Source: Pandoraea sputorum (GTDB taxonomy: Bacteria > Pseudomonadota > Gammaproteobacteria > Burkholderiales > Burkholderiaceae). Taken from it: a stretch of DNA of 64,000 nt. Below, piece by piece: positions 56,787-64,000 of the stretch; position 1 is the stretch's first letter, and every line of letters starts with the position of its first letter. The DNA lies in assembly GCF_000814845.2 (NCBI RefSeq), contig NZ_CP010431.2, positions 5,456,001 to 5,520,000 of the forward strand. The letters run 5' to 3'. The notes beneath the pieces were generated by a model. It was not told the origin of the DNA, searched no databases, and worked only from the letters and a program-made list of their open reading frames with translations. Position numbers and translations under genes: made by a program.

Positions 56787-58142
56787 GTGGCTACTTACGA
56801 GAACCTTACATGTCGCCGATTTCCAGCCCCGTCACCACAAATTGATGAACGCATCCGGATCCGTAACGCCCCCCCTCCGCCCGGCGAAGGTATCACCGAT
56901 GTATTGATTTACCTGTACATAATCACCTTTCCTGCGCTTTCAATGCTGGTACGGGGTGGCGCCAGTGCGTTACTGATTGGCGGTAGTGTGTTGGCGCTTA
57001 TCGGCCTGTTTTTTGTCCCCAGGCCACGCCAGGTATTGACCCGGGCCGACTGGACTTTCCTGGCTTCAATGGCTGCACCGGTGGTATTGGTCGTCGCGAC
57101 CGAGCTTTCGCATGGCGAAATCGTGTGGAACACGATCGATTCACCGTCGCGATTCCTGCTCGCCATTCCGCTTTACCTGCTGATGCGACGGCACGCCCGC
57201 CCGATGCGCAGTCTGCATCTCGCGTTTATGGCTGGTGCAATCGCATCCATTCTGATCATGGTCCCCAATCACCGTGAGTGGGGTGCAGATCGTTTCGGTA
57301 GCTACTTCCTCAACCCCATCCATTACGGCGACATCGCCCTGATCTTCGGCGTGCTCTCGGCACTGTCCGTGTGTTGGGGCCGACGAGATCACTGGCTGTT
57401 GGCCGCGGTAAAGATCTCAGGCCTGATCGCAGGCCTACTCGCATCGCTGCTAACCGGCTCGCGTGGCGGATGGGTGGCGTTACCGCTCCTAGCGATACTC
57501 GTGTTGGTATATCAGTATCGGAATCGCACTTGGCGCTTCAAAATGCTAGTCGCGCTGGGGGTCGCCGCAGCCTGTGTGCTGCCGTACGCGGCATCACCAT
57601 TCATTCGGGATCGCATCGACGACGTCAAGACTGACATTCAGCACTATCGGGAAGGGCAACGGGACACATCCGTTGGCGTTCGACTCCAGCTCTGGGAGGC
57701 AGGCCTGTCGTTCGTGCGTGACAACCCCTTTACCGGCCTCGGTGGTGGTGGCTACAAACGCAATATGCCGGAGCTTCAGGCCAGCGGTGCGCTAACGCCG
57801 CTCGCGGCCCAAGCCGGCGAGGGCGAGATGCATAATCAAATGATCGCGTACGCGGTCGACTACGGACTGATTGGTTGGTTGGCCCTAATGCTCGTCTACT
57901 GCGGTCCAGCGGCCATCTTCGCGTGTAGCTTGCGCTCAAGCGACAGCACAGTTCAGCGGGCCGCATTACTGGGCCTGGCTTTCGTACTTGCCTTCTGGAT
58001 GTTTGGCTTAACGGTCGAGACCTTTAATCTGAAATCGACCACGTCAACCTACTCTGGCATTCTTGCCATGCTTTGCGCCTACTGCGCAGCCAGCCGCCAC
58101 AGCGCCACCGACGGGCAACAGATGCCCGATCGAACCACTTAA
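56787..58142 (+). CDS. O-antigen ligase/polymerase family membrane protein
   Basis: A polytopic protein of about 450 residues with ten to twelve hydrophobic helices. LLTGSRGGWVALPLLAILVL and the large periplasmic loop GVRLQLWEAGLSFVRDNPFT, followed by GLGGGGYK, are the Wzy_C/WaaL-like core, so it ligates or polymerises O-units. The start is doubtful. The GTG at 56787 lacks a Shine-Dalgarno, and the sequence before the first helix looks noncoding in this frame. An ATG at 56845 would give a natural N-terminus only if the C7 run at 56869-56875 had one more C. Confidence 0.72.
   Translation: MATYENLTCRRFPAPSPQIDERIRIRNAPPPPGEGITDVLIYLYIITFPALSMLVRGGASALLIGGSVLALIGLFFVPRPRQVLTRADWTFLASMAAPVVLVVATELSHGEIVWNTIDSPSRFLLAIPLYLLMRRHARPMRSLHLAFMAGAIASILIMVPNHREWGADRFGSYFLNPIHYGDIALIFGVLSALSVCWGRRDHWLLAAVKISGLIAGLLASLLTGSRGGWVALPLLAILVLVYQYRNRTWRFKMLVALGVAAACVLPYAASPFIRDRIDDVKTDIQHYREGQRDTSVGVRLQLWEAGLSFVRDNPFTGLGGGGYKRNMPELQASGALTPLAAQAGEGEMHNQMIAYAVDYGLIGWLALMLVYCGPAAIFACSLRSSDSTVQRAALLGLAFVLAFWMFGLTVETFNLKSTTSTYSGILAMLCAYCAASRHSATDGQQMPDRTT
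56869..56875 (+). repeat. Seven-C homopolymer at the 5' end of the ligase/polymerase gene
   Basis: Seven consecutive Cs lie between an ATG at 56845 and the first membrane helix. With eight Cs that ATG would be in frame with the gene, and with seven it stops after about 20 codons. It is a possible slippage site or an assembly error. Confidence 0.5.
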
Positions 58143-58160
58143 CCCTGTACATCACTCCAT

Positions 58161-58200
58161 AAAAATAGCCTCGTACCGTTGCCTGTACGAGGCTATTTTT
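58161..58200. terminator. Strong bidirectional terminator at the end of the polysaccharide operon
   Basis: AAAAATAGCCTCGTAC and its exact complement form a 16-pair stem with an eight-base loop, with A-run and T-run on either side. It ends the plus-strand operon and the minus-strand tRNA transcript. Confidence 0.9.
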
Positions 58201-58235
58201 ATCGTCGGCCGCTAACCGGCTTGGCGCACAATCTT

Positions 58236-58311
<76 letters not shown>

Positions 58312-58415
58312 ACACGAAGCTCCGATTATAGCGATTTTTCCGGGCGCGGCGAGCAGCCGACAAATTTGCTCGGGATTGCACGTCAGACGCGCAATCCCCG
58401 TGTTTTGCGGACCCT

Positions 58416-60125
58416 TTAAGCGGCCCCCAGATTGCCCTTCATCCCCTTGATGACAGGGACTTTCGGAGTTTTCGCAACAATCGTCTTCTGCGCTTTGAGA
58501 TGGCGGGCCACGACGTCCCAGACCGGCTCACCCTGCGCGCCTTCCGCCACCGGCGCCCAACCGGCCACCTTGTAGGTCTTGTCCGCCTCGATCAGCTTGC
58601 CGTTCAGTCGCATTTCAGAAATCCGCTGCCCCATCGGCGCCATCGGATCGATGGTGTAGTCCATGCCGCCCACACGCACCATATCGCCACCCTGCTGGTA
58701 ATACGGGTCCGGGTTGAACAGGTTGTCCGCCACGTCTTCGAGCACCGTCTTGATCGTCTCGCCGGTCATGGGGGTGAGGGTCGTGTACGGATAAGTGATC
58801 GCCGTCTGGTCGAGCAGTTGCTCCATCGTGATCGCCTGGCCCGGCAACAGCGACGTCCCCCAGCGAAAGCCCGGCGAAAACCCGATCTCGGCGTCCTTCT
58901 CGGCCATCACGGCGTCGAGCAGCAACTGGTCGAAGGTGCCGTTAAAGTTGCCCCGGCGGTACAGTGTGCCTTCGGTGATCGCCAGCGGCTCGGCCAGCTT
59001 CGCCGCAAACGGTGCGCGCACGCGCTCGATGAGCGCCTGCATCTGCGCATCCGCTGGCAGCAGGTTCGCGAACACCGGCAGGAGCTTGTAGCGGAAATCC
59101 ACCGGCTTGCCGCCCTTCACGTCGAAGTCCAGCACCGCAAGGAACTTGCCGTTCGAACCCGCATTGGTGACAAGCGTCTTGCCGCCCGCGTTTTCCACCA
59201 CGACCGGCTTGGGTACGCCGTCATGCGTGTGGCCACCGAGAATCGCGTCGATGCCGCGCACGCGCGACGCGAGCTTCAGGTCGACGTCCATGCCGTTGTG
59301 CGAGAGCACCACGACCACCTGCGCGCCCTTGCCGCGCACTTCATCGACCATCGACTGCAAACGCTCCTCCTGAATACCGAACGTCCAGTCCGGTACGAAG
59401 TAGCGCGGATTCGCGATCGGGGTGTACGGGAACGCCTGACCGATGATGGCCACCGGCACGCCGTTCATCGTCTTGATGGCGTACGGCGCGAACACCGGAT
59501 CACCGAAGTCGTTCGTCTGCACGTTCTGTGCGACGAAGTCGATCTTGCCCTTGAGTTGCTCTTCGACGACGGACTTCACGCGCTCCGCGCCGTAGGTGAA
59601 TTCCCAGTGTGCCGTCATGACGTCGACGCCGAGGGCCAGCGTGGCGTCGACCATGTCCTGCCCCTTCGTCCACATGGCGGTACCGGAGCCTTGCCACGTG
59701 TCGCCGCCGTCGAGCAGCAGCGCGCCCGGGCGCGACGCCTTCATGCGCTTGACCAGCGTCGCCAGATGCGCGAAGCCACCGACCTTGCCGTACGTGCGCG
59801 CAGCGGCAGCAAAATCGAGATAGGTGAAGGCGTAGGCATCCTGCGTGCCGGAACGTAATCCGTAGGCCTTCAGGAAGGCGTCGCCCACGAGATGCGGTGC
59901 CTTGTTGGCCTGCTCGCCAATGCCCAGATTGACGCTCGGCTCACGGAAGTAGATCGGCAGCAACTGCGCGTGGCAATCGGTGAAGTGCAGCAGGTGCACA
60001 TTGCCGAACTTCGGCAGATCGTAGAACGCTGCGGCTGCCTTGGCCGCTGCCGTCTCGTGATGCGACAGCGCCATCCCGCCTGCGGCCGCCACTGCCAGTA
60101 CTTCCATGAACTCGCGTCGATTCAT
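58416..60125 (-). CDS. soxB: SoxB, thiosulfohydrolase of the Sox complex
   Basis: A 569-residue periplasmic dimanganese enzyme of the 5'-nucleotidase family. A Tat-like N-terminus ([16 protein letters not shown]) is followed by [11 protein letters not shown] with Asp50 and His52, [27 protein letters not shown] (the SoxB form of the NHE motif) and GGHTHDG. It removes sulfate from the SoxY-bound S-sulfonate. It is last in the visible sox operon, after the thioredoxin. GGAG lies five bases before the ATG. Confidence 0.95.
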   Translation of the reverse strand: MNRREFMEVLAVAAAGGMALSHHETAAAKAAAAFYDLPKFGNVHLLHFTDCHAQLLPIYFREPSVNLGIGEQANKAPHLVGDAFLKAYGLRSGTQDAYAFTYLDFAAAARTYGKVGGFAHLATLVKRMKASRPGALLLDGGDTWQGSGTAMWTKGQDMVDATLALGVDVMTAHWEFTYGAERVKSVVEEQLKGKIDFVAQNVQTNDFGDPVFAPYAIKTMNGVPVAIIGQAFPYTPIANPRYFVPDWTFGIQEERLQSMVDEVRGKGAQVVVVLSHNGMDVDLKLASRVRGIDAILGGHTHDGVPKPVVVENAGGKTLVTNAGSNGKFLAVLDFDVKGGKPVDFRYKLLPVFANLLPADAQMQALIERVRAPFAAKLAEPLAITEGTLYRRGNFNGTFDQLLLDAVMAEKDAEIGFSPGFRWGTSLLPGQAITMEQLLDQTAITYPYTTLTPMTGETIKTVLEDVADNLFNPDPYYQQGGDMVRVGGMDYTIDPMAPMGQRISEMRLNGKLIEADKTYKVAGWAPVAEGAQGEPVWDVVARHLKAQKTIVAKTPKVPVIKGMKGNLGAA

Positions 60126-60234
60126 CTCGTCTCCGTTGCATCTGCGGGGCGCAGCGCATCTCACAATGCGTCGCCGCTGTTATTCGTGCATTCGTGCGCG
60201 TTGGATTTTGCGTCGATTCGTTCGTCAGGCCAGT

Positions 60235-60789
60235 TCACTTGCCTGCGTAGTCCGCGAGCGCCGCCACGTCCTCGCCGAACATCTCGCCGACTTCCTTGCG
60301 CAAGACCTTGCCGTTGCGTCCGATCACGTACAACTCCGGCAGCTCGCGACGCTTGCCCAGCGCCGCCTGCCAGGCTTGCGTCTCCATCCCGGCGGGGAAC
60401 GTGTAGCCGTGCGCCTTGATGTAGTCGACGGCATCCGCGGGCTTCTTGTCGATGGACAGCGTGACGATCTGGATCGGCTTGCCCCGCGTCGCTTCATAAA
60501 GCTTCTGCACGTGCGGATTCTGCTGCGCACAGAACGGGCACCACGACGCCCAGTATTCGACGATGACCGTGCGGTCCTTGAACGCGCTGGCGGGCAGCGT
60601 CTTGCCGTCGAGCAACGTGAGCGACGGCAACGTCACCGTGTCGCCCACTTCGACCGCTTGCGCAGGCGCACTCGCGAGCGTCGCCACCACGCTCAACACG
60701 ATGGCCAGTCCATTAACGGCGCGTGCCGCGCGTGCGCGCGCACGGCCAGGCCGTTCAGACCAGGCGAAAGCGTCAGATTGGGAAGTCAT
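60235..60789 (-). CDS. Thioredoxin-like TlpA family protein in the sox operon (SoxW-like)
   Basis: A 184-residue protein with a signal or anchor segment (VNGLAIVLSVVATLASAPAQA) and a TlpA-type thioredoxin domain. YWASWCPFCAQQ carries the redox pair Cys84/Cys87 and ELPELYVIGRNGKVL holds the cis-Pro loop. Periplasmic thioredoxins of sox operons (SoxW, SoxS) keep the SoxY cysteine or other Sox thiols reduced. CPFC differs from the CPYC/CPPC forms in many relatives. GGAG lies six bases before the ATG; it sits between soxX and soxB. Confidence 0.85.
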   Translation of the reverse strand: MTSQSDAFAWSERPGRARARAARAVNGLAIVLSVVATLASAPAQAVEVGDTVTLPSLTLLDGKTLPASAFKDRTVIVEYWASWCPFCAQQNPHVQKLYEATRGKPIQIVTLSIDKKPADAVDYIKAHGYTFPAGMETQAWQAALGKRRELPELYVIGRNGKVLRKEVGEMFGEDVAALADYAGK

Positions 60790-60852
60790 GCGGCACTCCG
60801 AGAGCCGTCGGCGGAGGTTGCCCCTCCGCCCGAACGGCAAAGGACAATCGCC

Positions 60853-61503
60853 TTATTGATTGACCGGCGAGGCCGGGTCGAGCAGCAATGCCATGACATC
60901 CTTCAACTGCTTTTCCGTCAGGATGCCTGCCGCCCCGAAGCGCGGCATGTTAGAGCAGGCCATGTAGCTGTGCGAGTCGTAGACCTTCGCCCACGTGTAC
61001 TTGACCACTTCGGGCGAATCGCCGCGCAGCTTGCCGTAGTTATAGAGCGACGGACCGATGTTGCCGAACGAGATCTCGCTCTTGGTCAGTTGATGGCAGG
61101 CGTAGCAGTTGCCGCCGTTGACGGTGTCGGCCTTGTCGGTGAACTGCATGCCGCGTCCGTTCTGGGCGACCTTCTCGCCTTCCTTCCAGTCGCCGAGGTA
61201 CTTGCCGTCCGCCGGTGCCTTGACGTTCGCCAGTTCGGCCTTTTGCAGACGCTCGGCGATCTTCGCCGGCATCGGCTTGGTCGCGTACTGCGTGCAAAGC
61301 TTCTGCAATTCGCTCTGATCGATGCGATCGAGCTGTGCGATACCCGAGCCACGGAACGAGTCGCGCAGTTCCTGCACGACGACCGCGTCGGTGGTGCCGG
61401 TGACGCGCTTCACGCCGTCATCCTGAGCGAAGGCCGCGCCGACGACGAGAGCCCCGGCCGCTGCCAGCGCGACACACGTCGCGCGCAATGCGAATGATTT
61501 CAT
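60853..61503 (-). CDS. soxX: SoxX, monoheme cytochrome c of SoxAX
   Basis: A 216-residue periplasmic cytochrome. The signal peptide (residues 1-27) ends AAFA-QDD. The heme motif CYACH is at 133-137, and CSNMPRFG supplies the distal Met. A helical N-terminal extension of about 100 residues precedes the heme domain, as in the longer SoxX forms. With SoxA it joins thiosulfate to the SoxY cysteine, taking two electrons. GAGG precedes the ATG. Confidence 0.92.
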   Translation of the reverse strand: MKSFALRATCVALAAAGALVVGAAFAQDDGVKRVTGTTDAVVVQELRDSFRGSGIAQLDRIDQSELQKLCTQYATKPMPAKIAERLQKAELANVKAPADGKYLGDWKEGEKVAQNGRGMQFTDKADTVNGGNCYACHQLTKSEISFGNIGPSLYNYGKLRGDSPEVVKYTWAKVYDSHSYMACSNMPRFGAAGILTEKQLKDVMALLLDPASPVNQ

Positions 61504-61522
61504 GGGTGTGCCTCGCAATCGG

Positions 61523-62404
61523 TCAGCGCTTCAGGCCGGGGGCGTCCATCTTGCCGCCGTTGGCCATCACACCGAGGAAAGTAATCAGATCGATCGACGC
61601 CTGCGAACCGTAGTTCAGCTCGGGCATGCGCTGCTGTCGGAAGCAGTCGTACATGCGCCACTGAATCGTGCGCAGCGCGCCTTGCGAGACACGGTAGCCC
61701 GGCCACGTCGCGAAGGCCTGACGTGCGGCCGCCGGTTTGGTCAGGTTCGGCAGATCCTGCAAGCGGATACGCTTGTCGTCCGCCCCGTGGCACGACGCGC
61801 ACGAGAAGTCGTACGGCCCGGCACGGTAATAGAAAATCTTCTGACCACGCGCGTAGGCCTCCTTCTCTTCCTTGTGCGACTGCGGCACGCGAATGAGTGC
61901 ACCGCGCGACTGACCTGCCACGTAAGCGGTGAGCGCTTCGAGATCGGTCGGGTCCTGGCCTTCCTTGGAGAACGGTTGCTTGATGACGTCCGCGCGCTTG
62001 AAGCCTTGCAGATTCACCATGCATTCGACGATGCGCGACTCGCCGTCGAGTACACGCTTCGTATCCGGAAAGTAGCGCGGCAGTTGCGCATAGGCGTCCT
62101 TCACGACACCGGCGCCGAGCCCGAGGTCGCACTGCGCGAGCGACACGTTGTTCGGGCCACGCGGCGTCTTCCAGAGTTCCTCGCCGCGCATTTCGATGAG
62201 TTCCGCCGGGTTGCCGTCGGCGAGCATTTCGCGATATTGCGCGATGGCATCGGCCGTCGAGTTGTCGGCAGCGTGCACCGTGGCGATGGGCGCGCCAACG
62301 CCCGCGATCGCGAGCAGGCCACCCAGCACGGTACGGCGCAGCCACGCCGCCGACGTGATGTCGCGTGGGGTGCTCACCCGTGCGCTATGTTGCGCCTCTA
62401 GCAT
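61523..62404 (-). CDS. soxA: SoxA, monoheme form, catalytic subunit of SoxAX
   Basis: A 293-residue exported cytochrome. The signal peptide ends near HAAD at residue 46. Only one CxxCH is present, CASCH at 202-206; the N-terminal heme site of diheme SoxA is reduced to Cys92 and Cys128, likely a disulfide. Cys254 in MYDCFRQQRMPEL is the active-site heme ligand that becomes a persulfide. The gene follows soxZ and precedes soxX by 19 bases. GAGGAG precedes the ATG. Confidence 0.93.
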   Translation of the reverse strand: MLEAQHSARVSTPRDITSAAWLRRTVLGGLLAIAGVGAPIATVHAADNSTADAIAQYREMLADGNPAELIEMRGEELWKTPRGPNNVSLAQCDLGLGAGVVKDAYAQLPRYFPDTKRVLDGESRIVECMVNLQGFKRADVIKQPFSKEGQDPTDLEALTAYVAGQSRGALIRVPQSHKEEKEAYARGQKIFYYRAGPYDFSCASCHGADDKRIRLQDLPNLTKPAAARQAFATWPGYRVSQGALRTIQWRMYDCFRQQRMPELNYGSQASIDLITFLGVMANGGKMDAPGLKR

Positions 62405-62500
62405 CTGACTCTCCTCTTTTTGTGGGTTGTCCGGCGCACCACGGGCAGACACGAATCGCCTTCCCGCGAGCGCCACCGCACAGCTTCCCGGCATCGCCGC

Positions 62501-62812
62501 TCAGGCGACGGTCGCCTCGTCGGTACGCGAGTCGCCCTTGTTGTCGGTCCACGTCACCGCGACCTTGTCGCCCTTCTTGCCGCCCTTGAACTTGAACGAC
62601 ATGAACGGATCCTTCGACACGGCCGGACCCCATTGGGCCGTCAGCACCGTCTTGCCGTTGCAGGTGACCGTGACCGTCTGGATGAAGTGTGCGGGGACGA
62701 TGTTACCGGAAGCGTCCTTGCGCTGGCCGGTTTCCATGATGTGGCTCATCAGCGCCTTCACTTCGACGACACCGCCGGCCTCGGTTGCGCGAATGCGCAT
62801 CGGATTACCCAT
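62501..62812 (-). CDS. soxZ: SoxZ, partner of the sulfur carrier SoxY
   Basis: A 103-residue immunoglobulin-like protein without a signal peptide, exported as a complex with Tat-targeted SoxY. EVKALMSHIMETGQRKD, AHFIQTVTVTCNGK and FKFKGGKKGDKVAVTW are standard SoxZ segments. It helps present the SoxY swinging arm to SoxAX and SoxB. GAGGAG precedes the ATG. Confidence 0.95.
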   Translation of the reverse strand: MGNPMRIRATEAGGVVEVKALMSHIMETGQRKDASGNIVPAHFIQTVTVTCNGKTVLTAQWGPAVSKDPFMSFKFKGGKKGDKVAVTWTDNKGDSRTDEATVA

Positions 62813-62845
62813 GTTGTGCTCCTCTAGCCTTATACGATGCGTCGC

Positions 62846-63313
62846 TCAACCGCCGCAGCCACCCAGCGTGACCTTGATTTCCTTCTCGGCCACGAGGTAC
62901 TTGTTGTCTGCCTTGACCAGCGCGTAGACCTTCGACGTCTGGCCCATCTTCACGCGCGTAGTGACCGACGGCTCGGTGCCGTCGGGAATATCGAACGACG
63001 CGGCGAGCGTGTTCGGATTCTTCTCGATCAGGATGGCGATCGATTGCGTATTCGGGGCCTTGCTCGTGACTGCCACCGGCACGACCGCGCCGTTTTCGGC
63101 GATGTCGGGAGCCGTCAGCACGACCAGGTCGCTGGGGCTTGCGCTCGTGCCGCCGAGCGCCTTGACCGTATCGGCCACGCTCTTGGTGGCAAACGCCGCC
63201 TTGTTCCATTCCACCTGTGCCGCGCGGGCCTCTTCGGGCTTGATCAGCCCGGCGGCCACCGCCAGTCCCATTACCGCGGAAAACCGCAGCATGTCGCGTC
63301 GCTGTTGGTTCAT
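62846..63313 (-). CDS. soxY: SoxY, sulfur-carrier protein
   Basis: A 155-residue periplasmic protein. The N-terminus MNQQRRDMLRFSAVMGLAVA is a Tat signal. The C-terminus ends VTLGGCGG; Cys153 on this swinging arm carries the sulfur intermediates. It works with SoxZ from the next gene, 33 bases on. GAGGAAA lies upstream of the ATG. Confidence 0.95.
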   Translation of the reverse strand: MNQQRRDMLRFSAVMGLAVAAGLIKPEEARAAQVEWNKAAFATKSVADTVKALGGTSASPSDLVVLTAPDIAENGAVVPVAVTSKAPNTQSIAILIEKNPNTLAASFDIPDGTEPSVTTRVKMGQTSKVYALVKADNKYLVAEKEIKVTLGGCGG

Positions 63314-63421
63314 CTCTGTGTGTTTCCTCTTTGAAGGCCGCCGGCGCACGTCTGAACACTTCATGCGTGACGCCGGCCGCCGTTCGCTCGTCCGATGTCC
63401 CGGCGAGCCCCCTGCCCCTGC

Positions 63422-63751
63422 TTACTTCGCCGGGGCGCCAGCCAGAACCCAATCCACCAGGATCTTGGCGTCAGCATCCGACATGCTCGGGTGTGCCGGC
63501 ATCGGGATCGGACCCCAGACACCCGAACCACCGCCCTTCACCTTCTTGACCAGCTTGGCCACGGCATCCTTGTCGCCCTTGTACTTGGCAGCGACGTCCT
63601 GATACGACGGGCCCACGAGCTTTTTGTCGACCGCGTGGCAACCCATACAGGCGTTGGCTTGCGCGAGCTTGGTCGCGGCGGCGACATCGACACCTGCATG
63701 AGCCAGCGTAGTACCGGCGAGCATGGCCGCAGCGATGAGCATCTTCTTCAT
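63422..63751 (-). CDS. Class I cytochrome c (c551/c8-like) of the sox cluster
   Basis: A 109-residue periplasmic cytochrome. The signal peptide ends LAHA-G at residue 19, the heme motif is CMGCH at 35-39 and GPIPMPAHP supplies the axial Met. The fold resembles Pseudomonas c551. It is a likely electron carrier from SoxAX to the terminal oxidase. AAGGAG precedes the ATG. A very similar cytochrome is encoded immediately upstream. Confidence 0.88.
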   Translation of the reverse strand: MKKMLIAAAMLAGTTLAHAGVDVAAATKLAQANACMGCHAVDKKLVGPSYQDVAAKYKGDKDAVAKLVKKVKGGGSGVWGPIPMPAHPSMSDADAKILVDWVLAGAPAK

Positions 63752-63832
63752 TCTTACTCCTTCGGTTTGTGTTGGGGACGGGGTCCTGCGGCGGCCTGGA
63801 GAGTCGGCGCATCCGTCGGACACCCTGCCCGC

Positions 63833-64000
63833 TCAATGTGCACCACGAAGAATCCAGTCGACCATCGTACGGATATCGGCTTCTGCAACCTGTGATTGCG
63901 GCGGCATAGGCATGCTGCCCCAATTACCGGCACCTCCGGCACGTATCTTCGCCACCAGTACTTCAGTCGTATTCGACTGCCCATGGTACTTGGCGGCGAC
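63833..64000 (-). CDS. Second c551-like cytochrome c, C-terminal end (partial)
   Basis: The frame enters from the right edge and ends at the TGA at 63833-63835, giving 55 residues. VAAKYHGQSNTTEVLVAKI, then GGAGNWGSMPMPPQ and MVDWILRGAH, align with the end of the cytochrome at 63422-63751 (VAAKYKGDKDAVAKLVKKV, PMPAHP, LVDWVLAGAP). The heme motif lies outside the window. It is a probable tandem duplicate. Confidence 0.8.
   Translation of the reverse strand, partial: VAAKYHGQSNTTEVLVAKIRAGGAGNWGSMPMPPQSQVAEADIRTMVDWILRGAH

Overview
The window is a high-GC bacterial chromosome segment with tightly packed genes. The proteins look betaproteobacterial: RhlE-type helicase, caa3-type oxidase, complete Sox genes, a Burkholderiales-style surface-polysaccharide locus and an MprF/AcvB pair. 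I read it as Burkholderiaceae, and Pandoraea or a close relative is my best guess. That guess is an inference from gene content; no 16S or other marker is present.

Layout. 1-7.9 kb: the tail of an indolepyruvate:ferredoxin oxidoreductase-like gene, maeB, an MFS transporter, pyrE, crcB, and a divergent XRE regulator/methyltransferase pair. 8-15.2 kb: a parvulin isomerase, a gamma carbonic anhydrase, a PanS-like transporter, rhlE, a LysR regulator and a uracil permease. 15.4-20 kb: lysyl-phosphatidylglycerol genes, with MprF split into flippase and synthase reading frames and then coupled to the hydrolase-like acvB. 20.4-23.6 kb: a serine hydrolase, a GIY-YIG protein and a DASS permease. 23.6-28.6 kb: a seven-gene minus-strand operon resembling the translocator segment of a SPI-2/LEE-type type III secretion system (SseA-like, two SseB/EspA-like proteins, SycD-like chaperone, SctE, SctB, SseE-like). 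No secretion apparatus gene is in view. A hairpin buries the ribosome-binding site of its first gene. 28.8-36.1 kb: 5-oxoprolinase, an MFS transporter and a D-glutamate cyclase family protein, with a divergent LysR. 36.2-41.4 kb: a caa3-type cytochrome c oxidase operon. 41.6-58.1 kb: a surface-polysaccharide locus (WbpM-like dehydratase, GDP-L-fucose synthesis, flippase, two polymerase/ligase-like membrane proteins, glycosyltransferases, GmhA, acyltransferase, aminotransferase, initiating sugar transferase). It ends at a strong terminator and a tRNA-Ala. 58.4-64 kb: a sox thiosulfate-oxidation cluster (soxYZAX, a thioredoxin, soxB, small cytochromes c) running off the right edge.

How the parts work together. 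Sox proteins deliver electrons from thiosulfate to cytochromes c, and the caa3-type oxidase can pass them to oxygen. The polysaccharide genes supply nucleotide sugars, assemble a repeat unit on a lipid carrier, flip it and polymerise it. MprF and AcvB would together set the level of lysyl-phosphatidylglycerol. The D-glutamate cyclase, transporter and 5-oxoprolinase form a plausible route from D-glutamate or pyroglutamate to glutamate. The least ordinary part is the isolated type III translocator operon with its duplicated tip/filament gene and SD-sequestering leader.
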